Positions 33,592 to 43,030 of a stretch of 64,000 bases of DNA are shown piece by piece; the first letter of the stretch is position 1, and each line of letters starts with the position of its first letter. The DNA lies in contig NC_007954.1 of NCBI RefSeq assembly GCF_000013765.1, positions 2,356,001-2,420,000 on the forward strand. Direction: 5' to 3'. The DNA comes from Shewanella denitrificans OS217 (GTDB taxonomy: Bacteria; Pseudomonadota; Gammaproteobacteria; Enterobacterales; Shewanellaceae). Below the pieces are notes generated by a model that saw nothing but the letters and a program-made list of their open reading frames with translations, was not told where the DNA came from and searched no databases. The translations under genes and the position numbers were made by a program.

Positions 33592-34653
33592 ATGTCACAG
33601 TCTTGGGTCAATCGCGCCATCGGGCTTATTGAAGCGGATTTTCAGCGCAGCGCCGATACACACCTCATCAAACTCGACCTGCCGCAGCTTGAAGGGGTCG
33701 ATATTTACCTCAAAGATGAAAGCACCCATCCCACTGGCAGTTTAAAGCACCGCCTAGCTCGCTCGTTGTTTCTTTACTCCCTGTGTAATGGCTGGATAAA
33801 ACAAGACACCCCCATTATCGAGTCCTCCTCAGGCAGTACCGCCATTTCTGAGGCGTACTTTGCCCGCCTACTAGGCTTGCCTTTTATTGCCGTGATGCCA
33901 AAGAGCACGGCTAAGAAAAAAATCCAACAAATAGAGTTCTACGGTGGTAAGTGCCATTACGTCGACAAAGGCAGTGAGATCTACGCCGAATCAGAGCGTT
34001 TAGCCGAAGAGCTTAGTGGTCATTATATGGATCAATTTACTTATGCGGAGCGGGCAACGGACTGGCGCGGCAACAATAATATCGCCGATTCCATTTTTAG
34101 TCAGATGCAAAAAGAGCCTCACCCTGTGCCTCAGTGGATAGTCATGAGTCCAGGCACTGGCGGCACGTCAGCGACCATAGGTCGATATTTACGCTATCAG
34201 CAAATGACGACTCAGCTGTGTGTGGTGGACCCAGAAAATTCGGTGTTTTATGATTATTATCACACGGGTGATGCAAGCCTCACGGATTGCAGCGGCAGCA
34301 AAATAGAGGGCATAGGCCGGCCGCGAGTCGAGCCATCATTTATTGCCGGCGTGGTGGATGAGATGAAACGCATCCCAGATGCGGCCTCCATTGCTACCAT
34401 ACACTGGCTAGAGCAGCTTATTGGCCGCAAGACTGGGGCATCCACAGGCACCAACTTGTATGGCGCCCTGCTACTGGCCACTCAGATGCGTGAACGGGGT
34501 GAGTCAGGCTCTATCGTGACCTTAATCTGCGACTCAGGTGAGCGTTATTTGGATACCTATTATGATAATGCTTGGATTGAAGCACACATTGGTGACATCA
34601 GTGTGTACCAGAATAAGCTCGCCGCCTTCGACTTGTGTGGCCTTATTGAGTAA
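33592..34653 (+). CDS. PLP-dependent cysteine synthase-fold enzyme (Cds1-like cysteine desulfhydrase candidate)
   Basis: A fold type II PLP enzyme of 353 residues. The Schiff-base lysine is Lys52 in HPTGSLKHRLA, the phosphate/substrate loop is SSSGSTAISEA, and SPGTGGTSATIGRYL provides the PLP phosphate pocket. The opening segment (WVNRAIGLIEADFQRSADTHL) and YLKDESTHPTGSLKHR match the group containing mycobacterial Cds1, which breaks L-cysteine into sulphide, ammonia and pyruvate, better than they match CysK. No regulatory domain is present. Synthase versus desulfhydrase activity cannot be told here. The gene is monocistronic and convergent with queE. Confidence 0.78.
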   Translation: MSQSWVNRAIGLIEADFQRSADTHLIKLDLPQLEGVDIYLKDESTHPTGSLKHRLARSLFLYSLCNGWIKQDTPIIESSSGSTAISEAYFARLLGLPFIAVMPKSTAKKKIQQIEFYGGKCHYVDKGSEIYAESERLAEELSGHYMDQFTYAERATDWRGNNNIADSIFSQMQKEPHPVPQWIVMSPGTGGTSATIGRYLRYQQMTTQLCVVDPENSVFYDYYHTGDASLTDCSGSKIEGIGRPRVEPSFIAGVVDEMKRIPDAASIATIHWLEQLIGRKTGASTGTNLYGALLLATQMRERGESGSIVTLICDSGERYLDTYYDNAWIEAHIGDISVYQNKLAAFDLCGLIE

Positions 34654-34660
34654 TGACTTA

Positions 34661-34681
34661 TTGTTAATTGTTAATTGTTAA
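34661..34681. repeat. Three tandem TTGTTAA heptamers
   Basis: TTGTTAA occurs three times in direct succession, beginning seven bases after the stop codon of the PLP enzyme, with a partial fourth unit (TTGACGA). The unit length equals that of the 1360–1485 array. Confidence 0.8.
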
Positions 34682-34718
34682 TTGACGAACTTGTCATACT
34701 GCTAATGCCATTAAAACA

Positions 34719-34750
34719 ATAAATAGCGCGCCAAAAGGCGCGCTATTTAT
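34719..34750. terminator. Bidirectional terminator between PLP enzyme and queE
   Basis: A perfect 14-bp stem (ATAAATAGCGCGCC and its complement) with an AAAA loop lies between the two convergent genes. Its base is AT-rich on both sides, so it can serve both strands. Confidence 0.8.
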
Positions 34751-34786
34751 CTCAAGCAGCTTAGATCTAACAGCAAGCGCAATGGA

Positions 34787-35455
34787 TTAATCGATGTTAA
34801 GGTACTTGTGAGTCTGGATGGACAAGCGCCAATTGCGAGCGATACAGGTTTTCATCGCAAGCTCGGTGGCCCTCACCTTCTGGCTGATTGGCTGCAGACA
34901 AATGGTTTTACCGCTAAGGTCAATATCCGCTAACAACTCATCGAGCTCGTCTATGTGATTTTGGGTGGCGATGGGATGCTTAATCTCATTAGCGCGGATC
35001 AGGGCTTGTTCAAGCACCTTGTAGCCGCCTTTCATATTGATTTTAGGTGACACTGTCACCCACACATCTTGATGACATTTCACCTCGAACGTACCGCTGG
35101 TCTCAATTTGAACACTATAACCTGCCGCAATAAAGTCATGGGTGATGTCGGTGAGATCATAAAGACAAGGCTCACCACCCGTTAGCACGATATGTTTAGC
35201 GGTGAATCCTTTAGCCTTAAACGCGGTAATGAGACTCGCACCATCATGGTTGGCCCAGCGGCCTATGGTGCCATCTACTGTAATGACCTGCTCAGGAGTC
35301 ACCTTGTTGTCGGCCAGCACATCCCATGTCTGCTTAGTATCGCACCAAGCACAACCCACAGGGCAGCCTTGCAGGCGCACGAATAAGGCAGGCACGCCAG
35401 TAAAACAGCCTTCGCCTTGAATGGTTTCGAATACTTCGTTGACTGGATAGTTCAT
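34787..35455 (-). CDS. queE: 7-carboxy-7-deazaguanine synthase QueE
   Basis: A radical SAM enzyme that contracts 6-carboxytetrahydropterin to 7-carboxy-7-deazaguanine in queuosine synthesis. The 222-residue protein has the iron-sulphur cysteines C31, C35 and C38 in CPVGCAWCDT, the SAM-binding TGGEPCLYDL, and the family N-terminus VFETIQGEG. AAAGG lies seven bases before the ATG. It is divergent from queC, the next enzyme in the pathway, with 174 bases between them that must hold both promoters; I see no preQ1-type riboswitch there. Confidence 0.96.
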   Translation of the reverse strand: MNYPVNEVFETIQGEGCFTGVPALFVRLQGCPVGCAWCDTKQTWDVLADNKVTPEQVITVDGTIGRWANHDGASLITAFKAKGFTAKHIVLTGGEPCLYDLTDITHDFIAAGYSVQIETSGTFEVKCHQDVWVTVSPKINMKGGYKVLEQALIRANEIKHPIATQNHIDELDELLADIDLSGKTICLQPISQKVRATELAMKTCIARNWRLSIQTHKYLNID

Positions 35456-35629
35456 TTTTGGCCTTTAATCTTTGCGGGTCGGCATTTATAGTGGATTTTG
35501 CTCTCTGCTGCAAGTTTTGCGTAAAGGCCTATGCTTAAGATAAACTAGTCAGCTAAGACAAGCCTACCAGCTTCATGGACGTCGCTCAGTGTCCGCCTGT
35601 CATATTTTCCCTTTTTATTTGGTACTCCT

Positions 35630-36328
35630 ATGTCTAAAGCAGTCGTCGTTTTCAGTGGTGGTCAAGACTCCACCACATGCCTTATTCAGGCGCTCACACA
35701 ATTTGATGAAGTCCATGCGATTACCTTCGATTATGGCCAACGTCATAATGAAGAAATTGAAGTGGCCAAGGCCTTAGCAAGTCAATTACGCATCGCCAGT
35801 CATAAAGTCATGGATGTGAGCCTACTTAACGAGCTGGCTATCTCGGCCTTAACCCGCGATGACATTCCCGTCTCCCATGAGCTGATGGAAAATGGCTTAC
35901 CCAATACCTTCGTCCCTGGGCGCAATATCTTGTTTCTCACCTTAGCGGGCATTTATGCCTACCAGTTGGGGGCTAACAGTGTGATCACTGGGGTATGTGA
36001 AACCGATTTTTCAGGTTACCCAGATTGCCGCGATCAATTCGTACGCGCAATGGAAACCGCCCTGTGTTTAGGCATGGACAAACAAATCAACTTGCTCACG
36101 CCGCTCATGTGGCTCAATAAAGCCGAGACCTGGGCGCTGGCAGATAAATACCACAGCCTAACGTTAGTCAAAGAACTGACATTAACCTGTTACAACGGCA
36201 TCATAGGCCAAGGCTGCGGCGACTGCCCTGCCTGTCATTTAAGACAAAAAGGCTTGGATGATTACCTTAACCATAAGCCAAGTGTTATGGCCTCACTAGA
36301 GCAAAAGACTCATGGCAAGTCAGCATAA
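35630..36328 (+). CDS. queC: 7-cyano-7-deazaguanine synthase QueC
   Basis: QueC uses ATP and ammonia to turn 7-carboxy-7-deazaguanine into preQ0. The 232-residue protein carries the ATP pyrophosphatase loop SGGQDSTT (9–16), GRNILFLTLAG, and the zinc-binding cysteines near the C-terminus in CYNGIIGQGCGDCPACHLR. Together with the tRNA-Tyr genes 2.3 kb away, it is a reminder that tyrosine tRNAs with GTA anticodons are queuosine targets, though the closeness may be chance. The rhombosortase gene overlaps its 3' end by 17 bases. Confidence 0.97.
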   Translation: MSKAVVVFSGGQDSTTCLIQALTQFDEVHAITFDYGQRHNEEIEVAKALASQLRIASHKVMDVSLLNELAISALTRDDIPVSHELMENGLPNTFVPGRNILFLTLAGIYAYQLGANSVITGVCETDFSGYPDCRDQFVRAMETALCLGMDKQINLLTPLMWLNKAETWALADKYHSLTLVKELTLTCYNGIIGQGCGDCPACHLRQKGLDDYLNHKPSVMASLEQKTHGKSA

Positions 36329-36968
36329 ATCTCACCAAAACAATCCTTTGCAGTGGCAACCCCTGTATTTATTTGCCACTATTGTCACGGTTATTTCGTC
36401 GGCATTTTGGGCATTAGAATGGTTTTCAGCCCAAGGCGCATCCATTGCCGATAGCTTCAGTTACTTACGCCTGAATATCACTCAAGGCCAAGTGTGGCGC
36501 CTCGTGACTGGAAACTTACTCCATACCAATTTATGGCATTTATTAATGAATCTTGCAGGGCTGTGGGTGATCCTCTTCCTGCATGAGATGCACTATAAAA
36601 AAAAACCGATACTTATCTATGGATTATTTTTAAGCCTTTGTCTGTTCGAAGGCCTAGGTCTGTATTTCTATTACCCTGAACTACTCAGCTACGTAGGCCT
36701 CAGCGGTGTACTCCATGGCTTATTCAGTTTCGGTGCCATTATGGACATCACTAAGGGCTATCGTTCGGGATATCTGCTATTTCTAGGTGTGCTAGCTAAG
36801 GTGTATTACGAACAAAGCTATGGCGCAAATAGCAGCGTGGTTGAGTTAATTGGCGCCAGAGTGGCGACCGAGTCTCACCTTATTGGGGTGATAAGCGGGA
36901 TCATTTGTGGCATTGGCTGGCTTAGCTACCTTTATGTTCGTCAACGTATCAAACATAAATTCAGCTAG
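36312..36968 (+). CDS. Rhombosortase-type intramembrane serine protease
   Basis: A 218-residue rhomboid-family protein with about six hydrophobic segments. The catalytic serine is Ser131 in YVGLSGVLHGLF and the partner histidine is His189 in ESHLIGVISG; HTNLWHLLMNLAGLW is the usual upstream rhomboid motif. Length and the GLSGVLHG sequence fit rhombosortases, which process proteins carrying a C-terminal GlyGly-CTERM anchor and hand them to the type II secretion route. No GlyGly-CTERM protein is visible in this window. The ATG lies inside the end of queC, so translation is probably coupled. Confidence 0.85.
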   Translation: MASQHKSHQNNPLQWQPLYLFATIVTVISSAFWALEWFSAQGASIADSFSYLRLNITQGQVWRLVTGNLLHTNLWHLLMNLAGLWVILFLHEMHYKKKPILIYGLFLSLCLFEGLGLYFYYPELLSYVGLSGVLHGLFSFGAIMDITKGYRSGYLLFLGVLAKVYYEQSYGANSSVVELIGARVATESHLIGVISGIICGIGWLSYLYVRQRIKHKFS

Positions 36969-36990
36969 TTCGAAATACAATTCCAAAAAA

Positions 36991-37022
36991 GGGCACAAGC
37001 GTTAAGCTTGTGCCCTTTTTTA
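36991..37022. terminator. Bidirectional terminator after queC-rhombosortase
   Basis: GGGCACAAGC and GCTTGTGCCC form a 10-bp stem flanked by A and T runs, giving T tracts on both strands between convergent genes. Confidence 0.9.
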
Positions 37023-37097
37023 TCTATTCTCGCCTTTATTAAACGCTTTCCTTAATAACACTCACTCGAGGGCATTATCTCACAGTGAATAAGCAGA

Positions 37098-38420
37098 TTA
37101 ATCATCCTCCGGCTGGTTCAAGTCGATTTCAGCATTATCATCACTGGCCGCCTTTTTCTCTGCCGCTTCTTGCTCTTGCAACAAACGCAGTTCGGCGGCG
37201 GCCAAAGCTTTAGCTAAGGCTTGCTTTTTACGCCAGATAACAAAGCCTATGATGCCAAATAACAGCAAGCCCACATTGACCGTGATAATCCAAAATATGG
37301 CGTCATCTTTGGCCTTCAGCTCGGCCACTTTCGCTGCGGCGGCAGCCACGGCGGCAAGCTCTTCCTCAGTGGGTGGTGGCTGGGGTGGTTCAATAAAGTT
37401 AAAGAACATCTCAGGAATTTCTAATACAATTTCTCGGCCAGTGAGAGTACTACTCACCACACTGCCTTTGACTCGGTAACTGCCAAACACTGTGGCAGCA
37501 GGCAGTGGATATAAGGTATTAGCTTGGGTCACATCTGCAATAGTGATAGGGATTTGTAGACCTGCTGGGCCAACTAATTCAAACTCAAAATGGGTTTCAT
37601 TAAGCTTTAATACCGTGTCATCCACAATAAGCTCTAGGTTCCATATGCCGCTTAAGGGATCCTCAGAAGACAGCATGGTGACCGTGATAGGTTGCTTTGA
37701 TAAATATATGGGATAATTAATCTCGCGCTCGAACACGGCATTTCGGGCGATAACTTGATAATCATAGTTTCCCCAAGGATGGTTAAGGTTAATCATGCTA
37801 GTGAAAATCGCATTGTCAGGTGATTCATCTAAACCTTCACCATCATCTTTATAGCCACCGGCGATAATACTGCCTGATGCAAAATTCTCATCTCCTGGCA
37901 GATGCTTACTCACTAAGCGGACTGTCCATTCCAACATATAATCGAGCCCGGGCAGACGCAGCAGTTTGTCATCGCCGAGCATCTTAGCAGTTACTTTCAA
38001 ACGCTCACCTTGAAATAACGGCTGAGGGATCGGTTCGACTTCAATAGTAAGCTTAGAGATTTTTTGAATACTCGAGCCTTCAACCACATTACCGAGTAAT
38101 TGCCAAGGACCTGGCATAGGCTTTTTTATCTGGATCATGTCCCCTGTGATGCCATCGACCCATTTCACCTCTTCGGGATGACGACTGGCATACCATTTAC
38201 TGCCATCGGGCCGCACTATGATCACAGGGGCGGAGCCGTACCTTCGCTGCACGACTAATATGACTTCATCCACCATATGATCGATGCGAAAGCGATTTTT
38301 AAGTTCACTGGCACTGGTATAAGGCACAGGCTCTGCAGCTTGGCCGTAAGCAGTAAACAATATTGCCCCTAAGAAAAAGACAATTAACACACTGCGGTAA
38401 TAGCTAAACGATGGACTCAT
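37098..38420 (-). CDS. TIGR03503-type envelope protein of unknown function
   Basis: A single-pass inner-membrane protein of about 440 residues. It has an N-terminal signal segment (cleavage near YGQAAE), a large periplasmic part rich in beta-strands (about 30–365), a transmembrane helix (AIFWIITVNVGLLLFGIIGFVIW) and a charged cytoplasmic tail ending in acidic residues. This build and the PLFQGERLKVTAKMLGDDKLLR region fit the TIGR03503 family found in Vibrio and Shewanella; function is unknown. ATG 38420 lies ten bases after the dnaQ stop, and a longer reading from TTG 38474 would overlap dnaQ. It is probably cotranscribed with dnaQ. Confidence 0.82.
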   Translation of the reverse strand: MSPSFSYYRSVLIVFFLGAILFTAYGQAAEPVPYTSASELKNRFRIDHMVDEVILVVQRRYGSAPVIIVRPDGSKWYASRHPEEVKWVDGITGDMIQIKKPMPGPWQLLGNVVEGSSIQKISKLTIEVEPIPQPLFQGERLKVTAKMLGDDKLLRLPGLDYMLEWTVRLVSKHLPGDENFASGSIIAGGYKDDGEGLDESPDNAIFTSMINLNHPWGNYDYQVIARNAVFEREINYPIYLSKQPITVTMLSSEDPLSGIWNLELIVDDTVLKLNETHFEFELVGPAGLQIPITIADVTQANTLYPLPAATVFGSYRVKGSVVSSTLTGREIVLEIPEMFFNFIEPPQPPPTEEELAAVAAAAAKVAELKAKDDAIFWIITVNVGLLLFGIIGFVIWRKKQALAKALAAAELRLLQEQEAAEKKAASDDNAEIDLNQPEDD

Positions 38421-38430
38421 AGGGGTGTGA

Positions 38431-39159
38431 TTATCCTCTCCAGAGGCATTTTCCTGATTTCTGCACCAGATCAAGGCGAGACTCGTGTAATACTAGTTCA
38501 TCGGCTGATGCCGCAATCACTTTAAGATTAAATCCAGAAGGATCAAGTCGTTGGATCCCGCCCGCTTCTTGTCCTGCTTGCTCGTTGGATAAATTGAACT
38601 TGATTTGTCCCCCTGTCATCAACAAGTAAACATCGGCCAAAATTTCGGCATCGAGTAAAGCACCATGATAAGTGCGTCGAGAGTTATCTATGCCATAGCG
38701 TTTACACAAGGCATCTAGGTTATTCTTTTGTCCAGGATGTAAACGTTTCGCAATGGCCAAACTGTCGAGAATATCGGTGATGTCTTTGGTTTTTGGCCCT
38801 CTTGGCTGCAACATGGAAAATTCATGATCCATAAAGCTCACATCGAAGCTGGCATTATGAGCGACGATTTCAGCCCCTTGAATAAAGTCGATAAACTCTT
38901 GTGCAATTTGATGAAATCTAGGTTCATTGGCGACGCGTTCATCGGTAATACCGTGAACGGCGATGGCTTCTGGATCTATGCTTTGGCCGGGATTGATGTA
39001 TTGATGGTAAGTGCGTCCAGTCAAACGGCGATTAATCACTTCTACACAGCCAATTTCGATGATCCTATGGCCGATGTAAATCGCGCCACCGGCTTGGTTC
39101 ATACCTGTGGTTTCGGTATCGAGAATGATTTGGCGGCTTGCGCTGGAAATAATGGTCAT
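38431..39159 (-). CDS. dnaQ: DNA polymerase III epsilon subunit DnaQ
   Basis: The proofreading 3'-5' exonuclease of the replicative polymerase. The DEDDh motifs are present: LDTETTG near the N-terminus, HNASFDVSFMDHE, and YHGALLDAEILADVY with the catalytic histidine and aspartate. The C-terminal tail (about 185–242) would contact the alpha subunit. I chose ATG 39159 (242 residues, starting MTIISSASRQIILDTETTG); a TTG at 39171 would add four residues. The gene is divergent from rnhA with 64 bases between starts, the arrangement known from E. coli. Confidence 0.96.
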   Translation of the reverse strand: MTIISSASRQIILDTETTGMNQAGGAIYIGHRIIEIGCVEVINRRLTGRTYHQYINPGQSIDPEAIAVHGITDERVANEPRFHQIAQEFIDFIQGAEIVAHNASFDVSFMDHEFSMLQPRGPKTKDITDILDSLAIAKRLHPGQKNNLDALCKRYGIDNSRRTYHGALLDAEILADVYLLMTGGQIKFNLSNEQAGQEAGGIQRLDPSGFNLKVIAASADELVLHESRLDLVQKSGKCLWRG

Positions 39160-39223
39160 AGTCTTTATCAACTTAATCTAAAAATCGTTATACTGCGCCG
39201 GATTAAATTCGCAATAGGCAGTC

Positions 39224-39703
39224 ATGATGACAACACATAAACAAGTCAATATCTACACCGACGGCTCATGTCTTGGTAATCCAGGTCCTGGAGGCTATGG
39301 TATTGTAATGCAATATAAACAGCATTCAAAAGAAATTGCCGATGGCTTTGCCTTAACCACAAATAACCGGATGGAATTACTGGCACCTATCATAGCCCTC
39401 GAAGCTTTGATGGAGCCTTGTATTGTCACCTTGACCAGCGACAGTCAATACATGCGTCAAGGGATCACCCAGTGGATCCACGGCTGGAAGAAAAAAGGCT
39501 GGATGACCTCAAATAAACAAGCGGTTAAAAACGTTGATTTATGGAAACGCTTAGACAGTGTCAGCCAAAGGCACAATATAGACTGGCGCTGGGTCAAAGG
39601 CCACACTGGCCATAAACAAAACGAGCGCTGCGATAAATTAGCAAGAGATGCGGCTGAGGCTAAACCCAAACAAATCGACACCGGTTATCAAGAGAGCTTA
39701 TGA
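39224..39703 (+). CDS. rnhA: Ribonuclease HI
   Basis: RNase HI cuts the RNA strand of RNA-DNA hybrids, including Okazaki primers and R-loops. All catalytic residues line up with the E. coli enzyme at a three-residue offset: Asp13 (YTDGSCLGNPGPGGYG), Glu51 (NNRMELLAP), Asp73 (TSDSQYM), His127 (KGHTGH) and Asp137. The basic handle region GWKKKGWMTSNKQAVKN is present. At 159 residues it has normal length. Its last 16 bases overlap the 3' end of the convergent methyltransferase gene. Confidence 0.97.
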   Translation: MMTTHKQVNIYTDGSCLGNPGPGGYGIVMQYKQHSKEIADGFALTTNNRMELLAPIIALEALMEPCIVTLTSDSQYMRQGITQWIHGWKKKGWMTSNKQAVKNVDLWKRLDSVSQRHNIDWRWVKGHTGHKQNERCDKLARDAAEAKPKQIDTGYQESL

Positions 39704-40407
39704 TCCCTTAATCGCCCTGCGCTAGGCGCCGGTGACCAACTTGTTTGTAGGGGGCGTTTTTTGTCTCGAATCGGCGTCAAGGGGGCATCTAATTTGCGGG
39801 CGACAATAAAATAGACACTGCCAGTACCGGGTAACCATTTGTGTAAGCTTTGCTCTAGATACTGACCAAAAGCAAAGGTCTTGATTAAGGGATGGTATAA
39901 GCTGCGGCTATCTTCCAACACCTGATAGCCTAACAGGCCGAGCCAATCTTTAACCCGAGAAGGCATAAAAAATTGCCCACACCAAGGCAGTTTCTCTTGA
40001 TACCCAGACAACACCTTCCCCATAAACAAAGGACTAATGGGATTAAACCCCACAATTACCACGTAGCCGCCACAGATCAGCACCCTATCCACCTCCCTTA
40101 GCAAGCGGTAAGGATTGGTTTCAAATTCCATTAAGAAACTCATCAACACTGTATCTATGGTGGTATTTTGCAGCGGCAGATGGTGGGGATCGGCAATGAT
40201 ATCGGCGCCTGTGTCTTCAAACACAGAAAACTGCCGTGAAATACTGCATGCTTGGCTATCAAGGCCAGCACTTAAGGCGCCCAATTTTAGCAAGTGATAA
40301 CCAAATAATTTAGGCCACCAAGCCGCTAAGTGGCTTTGAGCCGCCAGCTTAATCTGCTCGCCATAGGGAAATTCTTGCCATTGCCTGGGTTTAGTCACCA
40401 ACCGCAT
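39688..40407 (-). CDS. SAM-dependent methyltransferase (YafS-like)
   Basis: A class I methyltransferase of 239 residues. The first SAM-binding loop is unusual in sequence (LLKLGALSAGLDSQ), but the later motifs IIADPHHLPLQNTTIDTVLMSFLMEF and REVDRVLICGGYVVIVGFNP are those of a methyltransferase-11 domain. It lies between gloB and rnhA, exactly where yafS lies in E. coli, and is divergent from gloB. The substrate is unknown. AAGGAG precedes the ATG. The C-terminal 30 residues are basic and probably disordered. Confidence 0.86.
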   Translation of the reverse strand: MRLVTKPRQWQEFPYGEQIKLAAQSHLAAWWPKLFGYHLLKLGALSAGLDSQACSISRQFSVFEDTGADIIADPHHLPLQNTTIDTVLMSFLMEFETNPYRLLREVDRVLICGGYVVIVGFNPISPLFMGKVLSGYQEKLPWCGQFFMPSRVKDWLGLLGYQVLEDSRSLYHPLIKTFAFGQYLEQSLHKWLPGTGSVYFIVARKLDAPLTPIRDKKRPLQTSWSPAPSAGRLRDHKLS

Positions 40408-40507
40408 TCATTCTCCTTGGTAGCTAGGTCATTAATAAGGCTAATTTTGGCTTTTAGTTCACAATCCGTTACTCTGACAGCTTAACAGGATCCGAGTAGA
40501 AAAAGAC

Positions 40508-41284
40508 ATGCTTACCATCACAGCAATCCCAGCCTTCAATGATAATTATTTCTGGATAGTCCGCCAAGCGGACTCGAACTTTGCTTATGTGGTCGATCCC
40601 GGTGTGGCTCAGCCCGTTATTGATTATATCTTAGCCCATGACCTGATATTAGCCGGGGTATTGATTACCCATAAACACGCCGATCATGTGGGCGGCATTC
40701 AGGGACTACAAGACTTTTATCAAAATAGCTTACCTGTCTATGGCCCCAAAGCTGAAGGCATAGCCGGGATCACCCACGAAATAATTGATGAGCGAACCTT
40801 GTGCCTGCCCCATCTTGAAGCAAATGTCGAAATAATACCTGTGCCAGGTCACACCTTAGGTCACCATGCTTATCTAATAGAAGACGCCATTTTTTGTGGC
40901 GACACTTTATTTAGCGTAGGCTGCGGGCGAATATTTGAGGGCAGCGCCGCGCAAATGCTGGCCTCATTAACCAAGCTCGCCAGTTTGCCAGCCCATTGCA
41001 AGATTTATTGCGCCCATGAGTACACTCAGTCAAATATTAATTTTGCACTGACTGTCACGCCAAATAACCCTAATTTGCTTCAATACGCCTCCTGGGTCGC
41101 TAAGGCCCGCGCCGACAATATCCCTAGTTTGCCAAGCTTTCTCAGTACTGAACTGGCTGTTAATCCCTTCCTTCGCTGCCATACCTATGAAGTGAAAACG
41201 GCCGTCGCAAGCCAGTTTAATACTGAAATAAACGATGAATTACAAACATTTACTCTATTAAGAAAATGGAAAGACAACTTTTAA
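40508..41284 (+). CDS. gloB: Hydroxyacylglutathione hydrolase (glyoxalase II)
   Basis: Glyoxalase II hydrolyses S-lactoylglutathione to lactate and glutathione, finishing methylglyoxal detoxification. The 258-residue protein belongs to the metallo-beta-lactamase fold, with the binuclear metal motif THKHADH at residues 54–60, VPGHTLGHHAYLI, FCGDTLFSVGCGRIFEG and CAHEYTQSNINFA. The C-terminal part ends TLLRKWKDNF, matching the family's glutathione-binding tail. Gene order mltD–gloB–yafS–rnhA–dnaQ is conserved with enterics. Confidence 0.96.
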   Translation: MLTITAIPAFNDNYFWIVRQADSNFAYVVDPGVAQPVIDYILAHDLILAGVLITHKHADHVGGIQGLQDFYQNSLPVYGPKAEGIAGITHEIIDERTLCLPHLEANVEIIPVPGHTLGHHAYLIEDAIFCGDTLFSVGCGRIFEGSAAQMLASLTKLASLPAHCKIYCAHEYTQSNINFALTVTPNNPNLLQYASWVAKARADNIPSLPSFLSTELAVNPFLRCHTYEVKTAVASQFNTEINDELQTFTLLRKWKDNF

Positions 41285-41417
41285 CCTAGGCAAATCTCAT
41301 TGATGAAACGAGTTTAATAAGACAAGTGGTCTGTTTTGATTTACAATGCCAAATTCGTGTCCAAAAAACGACCAACATTTAGTCAATATTTGACTCTGAT
41401 AAGGAAGAGCATCTTCA

Positions 41418-42974
41418 ATGAGATCAACAAGTTACTTAATTGCTGGCGGCTTAGCCTTCCTCGCAGGGTGCCAAACCTTGCCCCAGAAGCAGACTCAAAC
41501 TCAAGCTGCTTCAGTAGAGGAAACCATTGAATACAAGCGTAAACCCACAGGCAATCAGAGCCTAGAACGTATTCAAGAAGATGTGGTTCAAACCCAGAAT
41601 TTATGGAGCAAACTTGCACAAGAGATGCAACTGCCCATAGCAGATAACGCCTTAATCGAAGAATACCGTCAGTGGTATATCAAGCACCCTAAGCATTTAA
41701 GGATTATTTCAAAGCGCGCTGCGCCTTTTTTACAATACATAATTGCCGAGCTCGAAAAAAATAATCTACCGTTAGAATTAGCGCTATTACCTATCGTTGA
41801 GAGTGCATATAACCCCAAAGCCGTGTCACCGGGTAAAGCCGCCGGATTATGGCAACTAACCTTGCCAACGGCGGGTAATTTGGGCATCAAGATGAACTGG
41901 TGGTATGACGGTCGTCAAGATGTTGCGGCCTCAACCGCTGCTGCTATCAAGTTATTAACTTACCTGCATAAAAAAATGGATAACAACTGGTTATATGCAG
42001 TTGCCGCCTATAACACAGGTGAAGGCCGAGTGCTTTCAGCCATTAAACACAATCAAGCCCGAGACAAATCCAGTGATTTTTGGTCACTGTCATTGCCTAA
42101 AACGACGCGTCATTATGTGCCGCAATTATTGGCATTAGCCGATGTAATTAAAAATGCTGACAAATATGGCATTAAGTTAACCCCAATTAACGATATTCCT
42201 AGATTGACCTTAGTGAATATTGAATCACAGATGGATTTATCCTTAGCCGCCGAGATGGCGCAAATTTCTGTGGAAGAATTAAAAGCCATTAACCCTGGTT
42301 TGAACCGCTGGGCGACCTCACCTGTAGGTCCACACCAGTTATTTGTCCCTGCAGAAAAGGCCAAAGTCTTTAACCAAGCACTGGCCAAAGTGGACAATGA
42401 ATCTAAATTGAACTGGGTACGTTATAAGATTAAATCCGGTGATAGCATAAGTAAAATTGCCGATCAGTTTGAGACCAGTGCCAAACTTATCCGCTCCAGT
42501 AACGGGCTTAATGGCAATAATATTGTTGCCGGCCGCTATTTGATTATTCCTGTAGCAGGTAAAGATCCCGATCTTGCTAGCCTATCGAACGATCAAGTTA
42601 TCGCCAGACGTCCTCAGGTTAAAACCAGTAACGCTAAACTCGTGCACACCATTAAATCTGGCGATTCTTTATGGGAAATAGCCAAAAAATATGGCGTAAG
42701 CATTCCTCAGATCTCTAAATGGAATAACCTTACTATGAGCTCGCGTCTGCAAATTGGTCGAGATCTTACTATTTGGCTCAATGAAACCAGCGCAGCCCAA
42801 GCATCACGTATCGTCAACTACAAGGTTCGTTCAGGTGACTCCTTGGCGCGTATTGCGGCCAAATATAAAGTCTCAGTCGCTGAATTAGTAGAATGGAACA
42901 GCCTACAGAAAAACAAGTACCTGCAACCGGGTCAAATATTGAAGCTTGTTATCGACAATCAAGCGACCTCATAA
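41418..42974 (+). CDS. mltD: Membrane-bound lytic murein transglycosylase D (lipoprotein, three LysM)
   Basis: MltD cleaves peptidoglycan glycan strands, leaving 1,6-anhydromuramic ends. The N-terminus is a lipoprotein signal (GGLAFLAGC, lipid Cys18), so it is anchored to the outer membrane. The SLT domain (about 105–250) has the catalytic glutamate Glu128 in LPIVESAYNPKAVSPGKAAGLWQL. Three LysM peptidoglycan-binding domains follow at about 336–380, 411–456 and 466–512, each starting with a (K/R)SGDS motif. At 518 residues it carries one LysM more than the two usual in E. coli MltD. A strong terminator follows. Confidence 0.95.
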   Translation: MRSTSYLIAGGLAFLAGCQTLPQKQTQTQAASVEETIEYKRKPTGNQSLERIQEDVVQTQNLWSKLAQEMQLPIADNALIEEYRQWYIKHPKHLRIISKRAAPFLQYIIAELEKNNLPLELALLPIVESAYNPKAVSPGKAAGLWQLTLPTAGNLGIKMNWWYDGRQDVAASTAAAIKLLTYLHKKMDNNWLYAVAAYNTGEGRVLSAIKHNQARDKSSDFWSLSLPKTTRHYVPQLLALADVIKNADKYGIKLTPINDIPRLTLVNIESQMDLSLAAEMAQISVEELKAINPGLNRWATSPVGPHQLFVPAEKAKVFNQALAKVDNESKLNWVRYKIKSGDSISKIADQFETSAKLIRSSNGLNGNNIVAGRYLIIPVAGKDPDLASLSNDQVIARRPQVKTSNAKLVHTIKSGDSLWEIAKKYGVSIPQISKWNNLTMSSRLQIGRDLTIWLNETSAAQASRIVNYKVRSGDSLARIAAKYKVSVAELVEWNSLQKNKYLQPGQILKLVIDNQATS

Positions 42975-43030
42975 GGCTCAGACTCTGTAAGACAATGGAT
43001 CCAGTCGACGGAATTAAAAGACCTCAATAA

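Noticed and set aside
35456..35629. preQ1 riboswitch between queE and queC
   Set aside because: No pseudoknot-like C-rich loop with an A-rich tail preceding either start was seen.
36312..36968. A rhombosortase substrate (GlyGly-CTERM protein) nearby
   Set aside because: No encoded protein in the window ends with a Gly-Gly motif, hydrophobic helix and basic tail in the right order.
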